Assembly (NCBI GenBank): GCA_002633005.1
Contig: NMRA01000140.1
Location: 775,395 to 807,004 of the forward strand
DNA from: Phoronis australis
Taxonomy: Eukaryota; Phoronida; Phoronidae
Reading direction: 5' to 3'
DNA length: 31,610 bases
Shown here: piece by piece, positions 11,107 through 20,699 of the stretch
Position numbering within the stretch: the stretch's first letter is position 1
Layout of the letters: each line of letters opens with the position of its first letter
Position numbers and translations under genes: made by a program
Notes under the pieces: generated by a model
The model's database searches: none
What the model was told of the DNA's origin: nothing
The model's input: only the letters and a program-made list of their open reading frames with translations

Positions 11107-11864
11107 TATCAAGTGACATGTAAGCAGTTTTGCCTTTACACATGCGCAGTTAGAATTTAAAATCATTTACAACAATAACGCAAATAACGTGACAAATACC
11201 AAGTCTAGTGAACATTTAAGAAAATAGTAGATATTTTCCTAACATAAACTGTAATCATTAATCAACTACACGTTAGTGGTAAAAATGTCACAGGGTGGCG
11301 CATGTGCGCCGGAAAGTCCTTCAGTAAATACAGCCACACGCGGTCTGTTATGATCTTTATAGTTACTTGTGGAGTCGGATCGATTGAGAAGCAGAAACAA
11401 TAGTAGTACAATAACGAATTGATTAGCCAGGCATTTGAATTTCGAAGTGATTAAACCGGTCTGGCCGGAAACACTTGAGAGCAGACGCGATAGTGCAAGC
11501 AAAAGCTACGTATTGTAAACTGAAGTGCTGGTATACCTGAATCGACAGAAGCAAGTTGTTGGAAAACGTTCCACCAAGAAAGTTTCAGAAATACAGGCAA
11601 ACAATCCAGTTTGGGAGGTTTGTTAATTATTACTCTAAATATGTCAACTTATTGATAAGCTAACAGCATTTTCGGTAGGCGCTAGAGTGAGAATCAAGTT
11701 GAGGTTGCTCAATTTTAGAAATCGGTAATGTCAAATACCATTGTAAATGAGGTGGCGTCTGTTACTATGTTTTTTGTATAATTTGAACTAAATAAACTCC
11801 CTTGCATACTTGCACATAACTGTCTTAGTTTGTAAGCCTGCTCAAAGGGTTTTCAAGTATTCTC
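11107..11864. repeat. right copy of 758-bp duplication at N 11106
   Basis: Second copy of 10348-11105, without indels. After its end (ctccgagtcgg) the sequence is unique again. Confidence 0.85.
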
Positions 11865-13503
11865 CGAGTCGGATATGATTGACTTCGAAATAGCACTGTA
11901 ATGAAGAATAAATATTGGCAAGAAAAGAACTCGAAATTCTTTTGAAATGAAAAAAGTGAACGTCTTTACATGTGCGTTCAATTTGTTTCTGTATGTTTTA
12001 AATGATTATTGAAATGACGACTAGCAATGATTACTTTTAGACTTTTCAGACAGATGAAATCGTCTGTATAAACAAACCAGATGTATACGTCATATATTAT
12101 TTTTTTCAAACCAGCAGATTATCCGTGTGTGTACATCACGGGGCAATCCGATTATACTAACATTAACGTGTTGCTAAACATCCACACGTTGCTTTATCAC
12201 ACGAAGGAAGTGCTGGTGCTGTAGGCCGCTCGGTTTATTTGATACCATAGCATCCAGGATTCCGTTTCGTGAATGTTACTGAAGACTTATGAAAGAAATT
12301 TGGTCTCACGATCCAACTTCACAGTTGCTGAATAAAGGTTTAGCCAAGTACTTACGAGCGCGTCACAATCTAGAAATAACTAATTTATAGAAATTATCTC
12401 AGTAACTAGCAGCTATGTGAAATATTTCCACAGACTTTTCATTTTTGCTAAAATAAGATCTAACTATTTTTCAGAAATAGTTGTGTCGAGCGTACTACCA
12501 AATTTCTGTCTTAGTTTCCAGTCACTTTTCATGTAACAAGGCCCAGAGCGTAAACTGTCTGCAGTTTACACTGGACGTCATGTGTGTCGTTCAACGTTTT
12601 TGTTGTTCTTAAGGTTCACGTTTCCATACTTAACTTTTACTTGGAGGAGGTATTGATTTCCGTGACCCGTTGTTTCAACTAACAATAACATTGGGAATAA
12701 TGTACAGGCGGATACAATAGAATTCCTATCGATTTACATTGTTAAATTGTTGTGTAAACAAAGATCGAAAACTAGCGCAGTGCTGCTATAATTATTTTAG
12801 CTCACCGAAAGGAAGTTGTAACATAATAAGCCCAAATGTGTCCAAGCGTTGTTTTTTGCTAATAATGATTTAGATTGAACTATATTTCACATTCTTGATG
12901 ACTGATTTAAAAACTGCAATTTCAATTTGTATAAAATGTTCGCAACCGACACGTCACGCTTGTCGCCGCCATCAGTATGACAGGGCAACCTTAACAACCT
13001 AAGTTCTAAAATATAATCCTGAACAAGTTTGCTTAGTGGCAACCATGTAAAACTATTTCGAATAGTCCGCGTGTCATTGTCTTTATTCAGAAACTAATTA
13101 TATGTTAGCATTATGATAACAAGCTTGTGTGGACTAGTTTTCATGGAACTCAATTGAAGTTTATCATGCTGTATTTTGCAGGTTGCTTCAGCAAAATGCC
13201 TAGGGAGATAGTGAGGAAGCGTCGCTGAGATTAATTATGCAGTTGTTTAATGCACGAAAGAAATAATTTACTATTTATGCAACCACATGAAACTTTTATG
13301 GTTGCCAAGACGTTAACGGGATTAGTCGAATACAAGAGGATATGATCATTTGACGATGCATCTTCGCCAGTGAAGGAACTCTGACGTATGCCTTTGTGAA
13401 ATGAGAATTAGTCGAGTATTGTCATAAATTTCTTGTACATTTGCATAGGTAATAACCAGTTGTCTACGAGAAGTATATTATCGGTAGCTCGGTGTTTACT
13501 AAG
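11865..13503. other. non-coding stretch upstream of the 314-aa ORF
   Basis: No supported exon. A plausible splice acceptor (gctgtattttgcag) lies at about 13182, and a tiny ATG frame (MPREIVRKRR, stop) follows it. This could be the 5' untranslated part of the gene starting at 13504, with an upstream ORF, but there is no direct support. Confidence 0.35.
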
Positions 13504-14448
13504 ATGCAAGAGATAACGGTACGACCTCTCAGTTCTGGGCGATTCCGTACCCCGGTCGCACCATCCAAACCTGAGGAGAACGCAGCTAACACGGCCGGTT
13601 TTTTTGACTGGTCCAGTGATGTCAATCAGTGTATAGCAGTGTCGAAATACAGCACATCCGGGTCGGTGTTTCCGTCTAGGATAGAGGGAAACGCGAAAAA
13701 GAAGAAACTGAAGCAGTGGTACAGTACAAATGGTGCAAAACTAGCGAATATCACTGCGCATTCCGGTAGGATGTTTCATCGAGAAAAGACGTCAATGACT
13801 AAAGGTGAGCGACAAATAGTACAAGGCATTTGTCACAATAGGGGAATGAAGGACGTGAAAAGAAACGAAACAAAGTGCGATTTAGAAGTTGAAGCGTCAC
13901 AGCTATTGTCTCATAAAGACGCCTGGTTGATAGGTAAGCAAGTGCCGCGGGCACAACCGTTCATTAAAGTAAAACCCAGAGAGAATAGTCTGTGTTTCTG
14001 TGACGAGACATTTTCAACAAGATATTCAGATAGAATTCTTGAAAAGGAAACTTTACGTCATGATGGGGAAACGACTTTATGCGAGAAATGCGGCGGCTGT
14101 ATTCTGGTATTTAACGATACTGACTCGGAGTTCCAAAATACGGTATTATCTCCGAAAGGGAGCGAATCGTCCAAAGAATCGCTGTGCTCCATCTTAACCG
14201 AGAAAGTCACGTCACCGCACAAAAAAATACCACCAATAAATTCGGGAAGAGGGGCAGCGTTTGTAAAAGAAATACTCTGCCGAAGCACCCGTGACCCACG
14301 TGCTGTAGAAAAGAAAACAATGGTGGACGTTTATCTTCCGAGAATGGCGCACTGTAGGGAAATGTCTCGTACTCCAACTGAGTGCAGTTCCAGCGCTTCG
14401 TCTAGAAGCGACTGTGATACGTTTGAACCAGCTTGTGACAGTGACTGA
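13504..14448 (+). CDS. 314-aa protein of unknown family
   Basis: I do not recognise this protein. The longest plus-strand ORF of the window starts at ATG 13504 (context aagATGc); the frame is open back to a TAA at 13453, with only a GTG at 13492 before the ATG. Residues 1-100 are polar and basic, including a lysine patch (NAKKKKLKQW). Around residues 165-205 there is a cysteine group: CFC, then after about 30 residues CEKCGGC. The spacing could hold zinc. The C-terminus is Ser/Asp/Glu-rich and ends DTFEPACDSD. There is no signal peptide or membrane helix. An ATTA-rich 3' flank contains an AATAAA at 14912-14917. It may be intronless or the last exon of a longer gene (an acceptor-like ccag ends at 13459). 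Unbiased composition over 945 bases makes real coding likely. Confidence 0.6.
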   Translation: MQEITVRPLSSGRFRTPVAPSKPEENAANTAGFFDWSSDVNQCIAVSKYSTSGSVFPSRIEGNAKKKKLKQWYSTNGAKLANITAHSGRMFHREKTSMTKGERQIVQGICHNRGMKDVKRNETKCDLEVEASQLLSHKDAWLIGKQVPRAQPFIKVKPRENSLCFCDETFSTRYSDRILEKETLRHDGETTLCEKCGGCILVFNDTDSEFQNTVLSPKGSESSKESLCSILTEKVTSPHKKIPPINSGRGAAFVKEILCRSTRDPRAVEKKTMVDVYLPRMAHCREMSRTPTECSSSASSRSDCDTFEPACDSD

Positions 14449-15388
14449 CTTGTAGTCTTTACACTGCATTCATGGTACTTGAAAACTCGCACAGTAACTG
14501 CTTACGGCATGGGAAATCATGTGCACTGTAGTTCCCTATGTGGAAATTGTTTCTTTGCTTGGTGCCCACATGGGAGTTGTTGAATTGGAAAACATATGTA
14601 CAATCTATATAATAAGTATGTCGGATGATTTTATGGTGACCTATTCAGAGTTGCTCCAATCGGTCAAGCCTTTTAGAACAGCATGGCATATCGTCAATGA
14701 TCGCCACAATGCTATTGTTAAATAGATATTATCAGCGAGGAAAGTGGTCTCCTGAGATAAGCCTCAAAGCATGGAATCGAACCAGCAACCCACGCGGCCC
14801 CAATCTAACTATCTGCTCCATAAATAGCATAGTATTTTCAGGGTATCTGCTTGGTAAAGTCACCGATTTCTGAAAAACTGAAGCAGATTTCGGTAAGAAT
14901 TGGCTATTTGTAATAAAATCACAAAACAGCGGATTTTGTTGTTTTGTAACTTAGATCAAAAGTGATTAACTTCAAGAAGACTACGTCATCCAACAACAAT
15001 CCAAAAGATGTAGAGCTGATACCATCCTTTTAAAACGTCGCAGAATAAATTCTTTTCCAATACAACATGGAGGGCACTGGCGGATCTAGAATACAATAAA
15101 GAGTGGTCGACCACAGTTTTGAAGGAAACGATCGCCTTGGCCGTAAAATCAGCGTCGAAGGCTTATTTTCTTTTGGTCGTGTCTAACGAGAGGGGGTCCG
15201 GCCCGTGACATCCCTCCCCCTAAATTCGTCTGAGGAGCGGGCTCGTTTTATGACATGGAACTATTAATTAAGGGGAACAATGCCATATCATGTAATTATC
15301 CCTCAGGGATAGATTTGTAAAAAGGAACTCACAACATCACGTGACATTTCGTTTAAAAAGTAACTGTGAACCTTATATGTAATGTACT
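14449..15388. other. 3' flank with SINE head
   Basis: No gene beyond the ORF ending at 14448. It contains the tRNA-like head at 14770-14820 and an AATAAA at 14912-14917. The phrase cactggcggatctagaatac near 15076 resembles element-end sequence, but no partner was found. Confidence 0.35.
14770..14820 (-). repeat. tRNA-derived SINE head
   Basis: Read on the minus strand, 14811-14800 (tagttagattgg) resembles a pol III A box and 14783-14773 (ggttcgattcc) matches a B box. The spacing is slightly shorter than in a tRNA gene. No cloverleaf with a matched acceptor stem is formed and no anticodon arm is evident, so this is a SINE head or tRNA relic and not a functional tRNA. Confidence 0.5.
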
Positions 15389-15893
15389 TATGTGCAAATA
15401 TCTTTTGTTAGCTCTAATCCCTACAAAGTAAATATTTTCTGAAAGGTGAATTAATTTTCTAACAAAATGTATTATTCTCATTTACTTCTCTTCACGAGAT
15501 ATGTTCCTCTCATCGTCTTTTGTCAACATGCTGATAACAGCATTTTCGAGGGAACCGCGCCTCAAATTTTTTAAGTAGAGCATTTTGAGCAAAAGCGGCC
15601 ATACTCTTGATTTTGGAAGGCTTCGTTCCTCAGAAATAGTATCACCTATTTCAAAAATCTGAAGAACGGTTCCTTCAAAAATGCCGTTATCAACATGTTG
15701 ACAAAAGAGCAACATGATTGGAGGAGCAGTATTTTTAAAATCTCTGTTACAAGTCAAAAAATTACTAAAACACGAAGATCTCGTAAAAAATAAAGTAAAT
15801 AAGAATCATAAATTTTGTTAGGAAATTTATTTACTTTTCAAAAAATATGTATTTGTAGGGATTGGAGCTAACGGAATTTGCAGATAAATACAA
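15389..15893. repeat. 0.5-kb foldback (MITE-like) inverted repeat
   Basis: The left half is an imperfect reverse complement of the right half. The outer 100 bases pair well: gttagctctaatccctac on the left (from about 15408) against the complement of gtagggattggagctaac on the right (from about 15857). The inner parts also pair, for example tgtcaacatgctgataac at 15522-15539 against the complement of the matching stretch near 15690. The centre is near 15640. No transposase is present. The 91-codon minus-strand open frame inside is a by-product. It fits a miniature inverted-repeat or foldback element. I could not define a target-site duplication. Confidence 0.65.
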
Positions 15894-15965
15894 CCTGGTC
15901 GAAACCAAGTATCGAAAAAATGTCTATAGTGTAACTACAATTGCACTTACACAAGTGTGTAAATG

Positions 15966-16029
15966 TATGCGTGCGTGCGTGCGTGCGTGTGTGCGTGCGT
16001 GCGTGCGTGCGTGCGCGTGTGTGTGTGTA
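15966..16029 (+). repeat. (TGCG)n / (GT)n microsatellite
   Basis: About 64 bases of tandem tgcg units, interrupted by gtgt, passing into a short (GT) tract. It probably varies in length between individuals. Confidence 0.9.
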
Positions 16030-17241
16030 CTTAAGTGAATCTGTATGTCATTCGAAATACCTTGGGCGATTTCCCAACTTCAAATTAGGCTATCCCTCGC
16101 CGTTTCACATTTGCGCATGTGCAAACTTCAATCAGAGGCGGAAAGGGACAGCAGACCGTGGCTATCCGTGACCTGCCTCCAGGTGGTTGCATTTAAGCGT
16201 GCAAGTGCGTGTTGCGTGTGCTTGTGTTATCTACTGAATATTTTTACAGTTGTATTTTACACTTAGTGAAGAATTTTATGTTTCTTGCATTCATGATTAT
16301 TACAAGTATCTTATTTGAACTGAAATTAAATGTTTTATATTTTAAAAGTTGTTTTTGTGACGTTTGAAACAACTGTGTTACATATATTACAATTCATCCT
16401 AGTTTTAAGGCTGTTTTTTGGGTGTGAAAATCAAAGATATCTAATAAGTAAAGTGTTTGGTTCATTTGGACAGGTATGATTTTGCCTGCTTATCCTGGCA
16501 GCCGTAGATGACTAAATAAAAAAATATTGATTGCTAACTGATAAGGTCGACTTCAAACTGTTGATACACATTTATGCTGTGTTTACAGAAATACCACTTT
16601 CATAAAGAAGTTAATCAGATACATTTTCACTCAAAGATTTCCTTGCAAAGGTGTTTATTGTTATGGGATTTCCTTCATTTTCCCAGCTCACGACTTGTTA
16701 TGGAATTAAGCCAGTTCCCGTGCAGAAATGCATCAACTGATACCTCGCAATCTTAGTAGATCGCAGGAACGTTTTCCAATCTGGCTACCATTAAACAACA
16801 TCTCCTTGAAATTTTGATAATGCGAGGGCTTTTCTTTTTACCCGGATAGCTTCATATTAGCTGCATTACACGAGTGCCATTTTTTCTAGTAGAATGCGAA
16901 TAAAATAACTGCAAAACGGCGCCTGTGAGGAAATTCAAAAGCGATTTCGTTAACTCGTACTGCGACTTAACTAATTAAGTCATGTTTTCGAGAATCTAAC
17001 AAAACGTTTGAGTTCAAATTCAAGAAATTTGGTTGCGAGAACATATAGTTCAACCATCTCTTTGAGAGGTCATTTATTTACAAGACATATGGCGGAAATA
17101 AACCTTATTCAAGTTGATACCTTTGCAGCGAGTTTTTGCCCCAGTCACCTTGTTGTGACTGTGTACCCTCCCTAAGTGCTGTGAAGTCTACATGTATAAC
17201 TTCTGTAGACTCAGTAACATCGCCACATTGAAACCGCAAGA
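16030..17241. other. non-coding stretch
   Basis: AT-rich sequence without a supported exon or a repeat that I can match inside the window. Confidence 0.35.
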
Positions 17242-17563
17242 CCTTATCCCTAACCCTAATTCTAACCCCTAATCCTTACCCTAACCCTAATCCCTTACCT
17301 AACCCTAATCCCTAACCCTACCCCCGAACAACTAACCCGTAACAGCTAACCCCTAACAACTAACCCCGAGCAACTAACCTCTAGCAACTAAGCCCTAACA
17401 ACTAACCCCTAACAACTAACCCCTAACAACTAATCCCTAACAACTAATCCCTAACACCTAACCCCTAACAACTAACCCCTAACAACTAACCCATAACAAC
17501 TAACCCTTAGCAACTAACCCCTAACTTTAGCCTTAGCACTAGCACCTTACCCTAACCCTTACC
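17242..17563 (+). repeat. interstitial telomere-like array with 14-bp variant units
   Basis: The first 80 bases are degenerate CCCTAA-type telomere repeats (taaccctaatccctaaccc style). From about 17330 the array changes to a fairly regular 14-base unit, ctaacaactaaccc, repeated about a dozen times to about 17526, with variants such as ccgagcaact and cctctagcaact. It ends with looser telomere-like words (accttaccctaaccctt). The unit looks like two telomere-like heptamers, one of them changed to ctaacaa. It is surrounded by unique sequence, so it is an interstitial array and not a chromosome end. Confidence 0.8.
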
Positions 17564-19049
17564 GCGAGATATTGTGAATGTCATAGCTCCAAAGAAAGCA
17601 AAACATGGGCGCATTCCGTATACGTTAGACACTAGCGAGTGTAAAGCTAGATCACGATCTTCGCTTATGATCAGAGACCTTTTACGGATGACTAAAATCG
17701 ATGCGTGCGCATCCTGGATCACATATTTGTAGGATGCGACTCTTCCAGTTCAACATGCTGATCCCAAAAGTATCACTTTGGGCACGGGCGATCCTCTGGT
17801 CACAAGCACTAACCGGGAAGTTGTTTTGGATTGATGTTGTTTATCGAACTACAACCAAGTGAAGTGATATCTGCAGATGTATGTGTGCTAGTGCCGCTGC
17901 ATGACCGTTACCTGCGCAATCCGTTATGTATATGGCTTGTCTGGTTATCATAAGCGTATGAGGCCCTGAGGCGGGAGGGGGGTTATTATACACAATTTAC
18001 GAAAAAATATGGAAATTTATTTCAAGGAGAAACAGTTCGGGCATCACCGCATCAAAAGGAAAAACAAGAGAAAACGTTTCTGGGGCCGCATCGACAACGA
18101 AATATATAAAAGATAAATTTGATTTCAAAGAGTATTTCAATGTGTCAGTTGTTCAAGCGATGACGTAAGCAGAATTCCCCGTTGCCCAATAAAATCATAC
18201 AAAAGTCTTGACCGTACTCGGAAATAGTGAACAATACTCAGGATACGTGTATACGTGCGTATTCAGGCCTTAAATAATTTGTCAAAGAGGAATTTGTCCT
18301 GTGCTGTGTGTTTCGTGTATGCGCGTATACGCTTAGTACTTTTGAATACTTATCAATTTCACCGTTTTGCAACGGCAAAGTCAAGTTCCACGCACAATCT
18401 ACTACTTTAGTTTAAAAGTCTGCTCCTTGATTTTACGCCAAGTGTTTCGCAAAGACATGCCTCCCGTTCAGTAACGCTAGGACCTCGCTAAAAAGAAAGA
18501 CTTCGCGAGAATACGTGAGATTTCGCCGTGTATTTTGAATAAGAACACGTGACTTTGACTAGGTTTTAGCTAGGTCCTAGAGTAGGTCCTAGAGTCTACT
18601 GAACGCACGCAGGTTCATGTATCTATATTATACCTTCCTGTACAAGTGCATGAGCCTAAAGATTTGCATATTCGATATTGAATGGCAAAGTTATCGATAT
18701 TTGCTCCCAGAAAATCTTAAGAATATTTTTTCTTTTGAGTATGGTTATTGGGAAAGCATTACTCATGAAACGGTGAGTTTTCATACGTAGCTAATAGTCG
18801 ATCAGACTAGCAGACATTGCGAAAGGATTTCAAGTTCAAACTGTTGCCCCATTGAGGTCCGTTCGGATCGAGGGCGCAATAAGTCTTCTAAGAATGAGAC
18901 GTACAGTGTAGGATAGACCATTTAGCGACATAAGTGCCAATGTCTGCTCAGATCTTAAGTTCGTTGCAACCCCTTTACCTTTTAATTTTCCAAATCACTG
19001 ACATTAAAAGTATTATTGATGACATCGGTTTTTGGCCATAATAGGGTAA
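17564..19049. other. non-coding stretch with one repeat copy
   Basis: No supported exon. It contains the reverse-oriented repeat copy at 18475-18559 and a short tandem of taggtcctagag at about 18577-18596. Confidence 0.35.
18475..18559 (-). repeat. short interspersed repeat, copy 2
   Basis: Reverse-complement partner of 1737-1822. The two copies are nearly 17 kb apart and diverged by roughly a fifth to a quarter, so this is an old dispersed repeat. Confidence 0.5.
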
Positions 19050-19092
19050 AAAACGGACAATCGTAGCACAAATGAAAAGTTATTGTTGATTC

Positions 19093-19123
19093 GACGTTTC
19101 GTCTATTCATTAGACATCATCAG
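19093..19123 (-). ncRNA. hammerhead-ribozyme-like core, left arm
   Basis: On the minus strand, CTGATGA (19123-19117) is followed by one U and a perfect 5-bp stem (GTCTA / TAGAC, loop ATGAA), then GAAAC (19100-19096) and GTC. These are the conserved core elements of a type I hammerhead. The loop of stem III is missing, because GAAAC runs straight into GTC, so self-cleavage as a monomer is doubtful. Confidence 0.4.
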
Positions 19124-19571
19124 GTTATAAACAATAAGACATCAAGTGTCGACATATGAGTCAGGGTACGTTCATGAAGTGAAATGAGTGTACCAACAAT
19201 GACACGAAATAGTAAACAGGTCACTGAGCTCTGCATATTATTCAGAGAACCAGCAACATGCTGGTCTTCAATGGGCAATGACTCTTTAATGTAAAGTAAT
19301 TCCTTTACAGGTTCGATACAGATTATACTGGCTGAATTAGCTTGGTGATTGTTACTGACAGTCAGTATATAATCAGTAAAGAACCTTTAAATGATTTACT
19401 TTACATTAAAGAATCATTGGCCATTCAGGACCAGCATGCTGCTGGTTCACTGAATAATATGCAGAGCTCAGTGACCTATTTACCATTTCCTGTCATTGTT
19501 GGTAAACTCATTTCACTTCATGGAAGTAACCTGACTCGTATGTCGACACTTGATGTCTTATTGTTTATAAC

Positions 19572-19602
19572 CTGATGATGTCTAATGAATAAACGAAACG
19601 TC
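19572..19602 (+). ncRNA. hammerhead-ribozyme-like core, right arm
   Basis: Same arrangement as in the left arm: CTGATGA at 19572-19578 and GAAAC at 19595-19599 followed by GTC. Stem II has one mismatch here (GTCTA against TAAAC), a sign of decay in this copy. Confidence 0.4.
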
Positions 19603-19645
19603 GAATCAATATGAGCTTTTTTATTTGTGCGGGGATTGTCCGTTT

Positions 19646-20483
19646 TATGATATTCGAAATTGTTTATTGCATATTTGGCATTACACGTATGACTGTACTT
19701 TAACTAATATTCTTCTCGAAGAAGTCATGGTAGCCATAAAAATTGCACACGGTATTCGTCGTGTGATAATAAATTCTTGAGATGAAAACAATATTAATGA
19801 TATTCAATCACTCCTGTGAGGCAGAGCGTCATATGTTACAAACGATCGACATTTGAATGATAATTGAGCATGGCATTTGATCAAGATAGCACAAGTTACT
19901 ACCTGATAAAGCACACAGCAATTGTCTCCCTACATCTTTTACACGCCAATCACGTTCGCAGAGGTCGACACACTTCATGTGACAGCACACGTAACTGGTT
20001 AATTTCCTCCATTGGTGTACTAGTTTCATGAACATTCTTCGATCTGTATCAATCCAACAAAATAAAATACTGTTTTCCCACAATATCTGGTCATTTGGAT
20101 AAAAATTGTCCTCTCTCAAATGTCTTCCTTTTTGTCAACCATAACAGTAAATATGTGAAAGATCAACCTTGCTTGTGTGCATAAACTTAAGCTAAACCGT
20201 GTCTTCATTGCCTGTACTCTAAAATAAGATAACATTCAGGACGGTGTGCAAACAACAAATAACCGTGAAATTCCACGTATGCATATGCACTTTGGGCTGC
20301 GTATCTAAATTCACGTAAAACTACATAGGTAATTAGAGTCGTTGTGCCTCACACTTTTAAGCCATGCTAAAACACCTAACCAATTACTCAGTATGTGAGC
20401 CCACAGACGTGCAAACTCCATATTCACTGCTTCGGAGGACCAATTTATGTACTCCAAACAAATGACACAGATTGGGAACGTAA
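19646..20483. other. sequence downstream of the DUF4434 gene
   Basis: A 96-codon minus-strand open frame (19829-20119) and shorter ones occur here, but none continues the gene in a recognisable way. I found no clear poly(A) signal on the minus strand. A further 3' exon of the gene at 20484-24985 cannot be excluded. Confidence 0.3.
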
Positions 20484-20699
20484 TTAAAGGGAATATGCGA
20501 ATTTGCACTTTTTGTATGACATCTCTTTATACACGGTGATATAGCCAGACTCTTTAAGAGTAGCAAGTCCTTGCATGTCTCTTAGCATGATATACATGAG
20601 GCTTGTTACTCTGTTATGGCGAATACCATAATCAAGCTCATAGTAATATCCAGGAATATGTTCGGTCTGTGTTGTATTGTCTTTGTCTTGGTACGTCAC
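20484..20699 (-). CDS. DUF4434 gene, exon 6
   Basis: Excellent acceptor ggttttcttctcgtttag, then VTYQDKDNTTQTEHIPGYYY in phase 0. It runs to TAA at 20484-20486. I treat it as the terminal exon because the ORF ends here, but an internal donor leading to a further exon is possible. Confidence 0.65.
   Translation of the reverse strand: MTYQDKDNTTQTEHIPGYYYELDYGIRHNRVTSLMYIMLRDMQGLATLKESGYITVYKEMSYKKCKFAYSL

Larger units (their letters stand above)
19050..19645. mobile_element. head-to-head Penelope-like remnants forming a large inverted repeat
   Basis: Two arms of about 270-290 bases are inverted copies of each other around a centre near 19345, with identity by eye near 85 percent. Read outward, each arm first encodes a similar peptide tail (LYIKESL, then AGSLNNMQSSVT) and then a stop. 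Next comes CTGATGA, a GTCTA stem-loop, and GAAAC followed by GTC (right arm 19572-19602; left arm 19123-19093 on the minus strand). Each arm ends at a shared word, aaacggacaatc or its complement. A short peptide end like that of a GIY-YIG nuclease, followed by a hammerhead-like core, is typical of Penelope-like elements. No reverse transcriptase is left, so both are 5'-truncated. Confidence 0.55.

Noticed and set aside
10507-11502. Twin 78-codon minus-strand open frames that look like a gene duplicated in tandem
   Set aside because: The duplication is most likely an assembly overlap, and the peptide has no recognised feature; the differences between copies show no bias toward silent sites that I can see.
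14770-14820. Functional tRNA gene
   Set aside because: Only A- and B-box-like words are present; no acceptor stem or anticodon arm can be paired.
15941-16266. Val/Cys/Arg-repeat open frames
   Set aside because: They are translations of the TGCG/GT microsatellite and its flank.
17242-17563. CRISPR-like array
   Set aside because: There are no unique spacers; the units are contiguous telomere-like tandem repeats in an animal genome.
19342-19575. 77-codon plus-strand ORF as an independent small gene
   Set aside because: It lies inside the right arm of the inverted repeat and has a similar partner peptide in the left arm, so it is a remnant of a mobile element.
19829-20119. 96-codon minus-strand ORF as the last exon of the DUF4434 gene
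   Set aside because: No family-like sequence and no donor in exon 6 that clearly leads to it.
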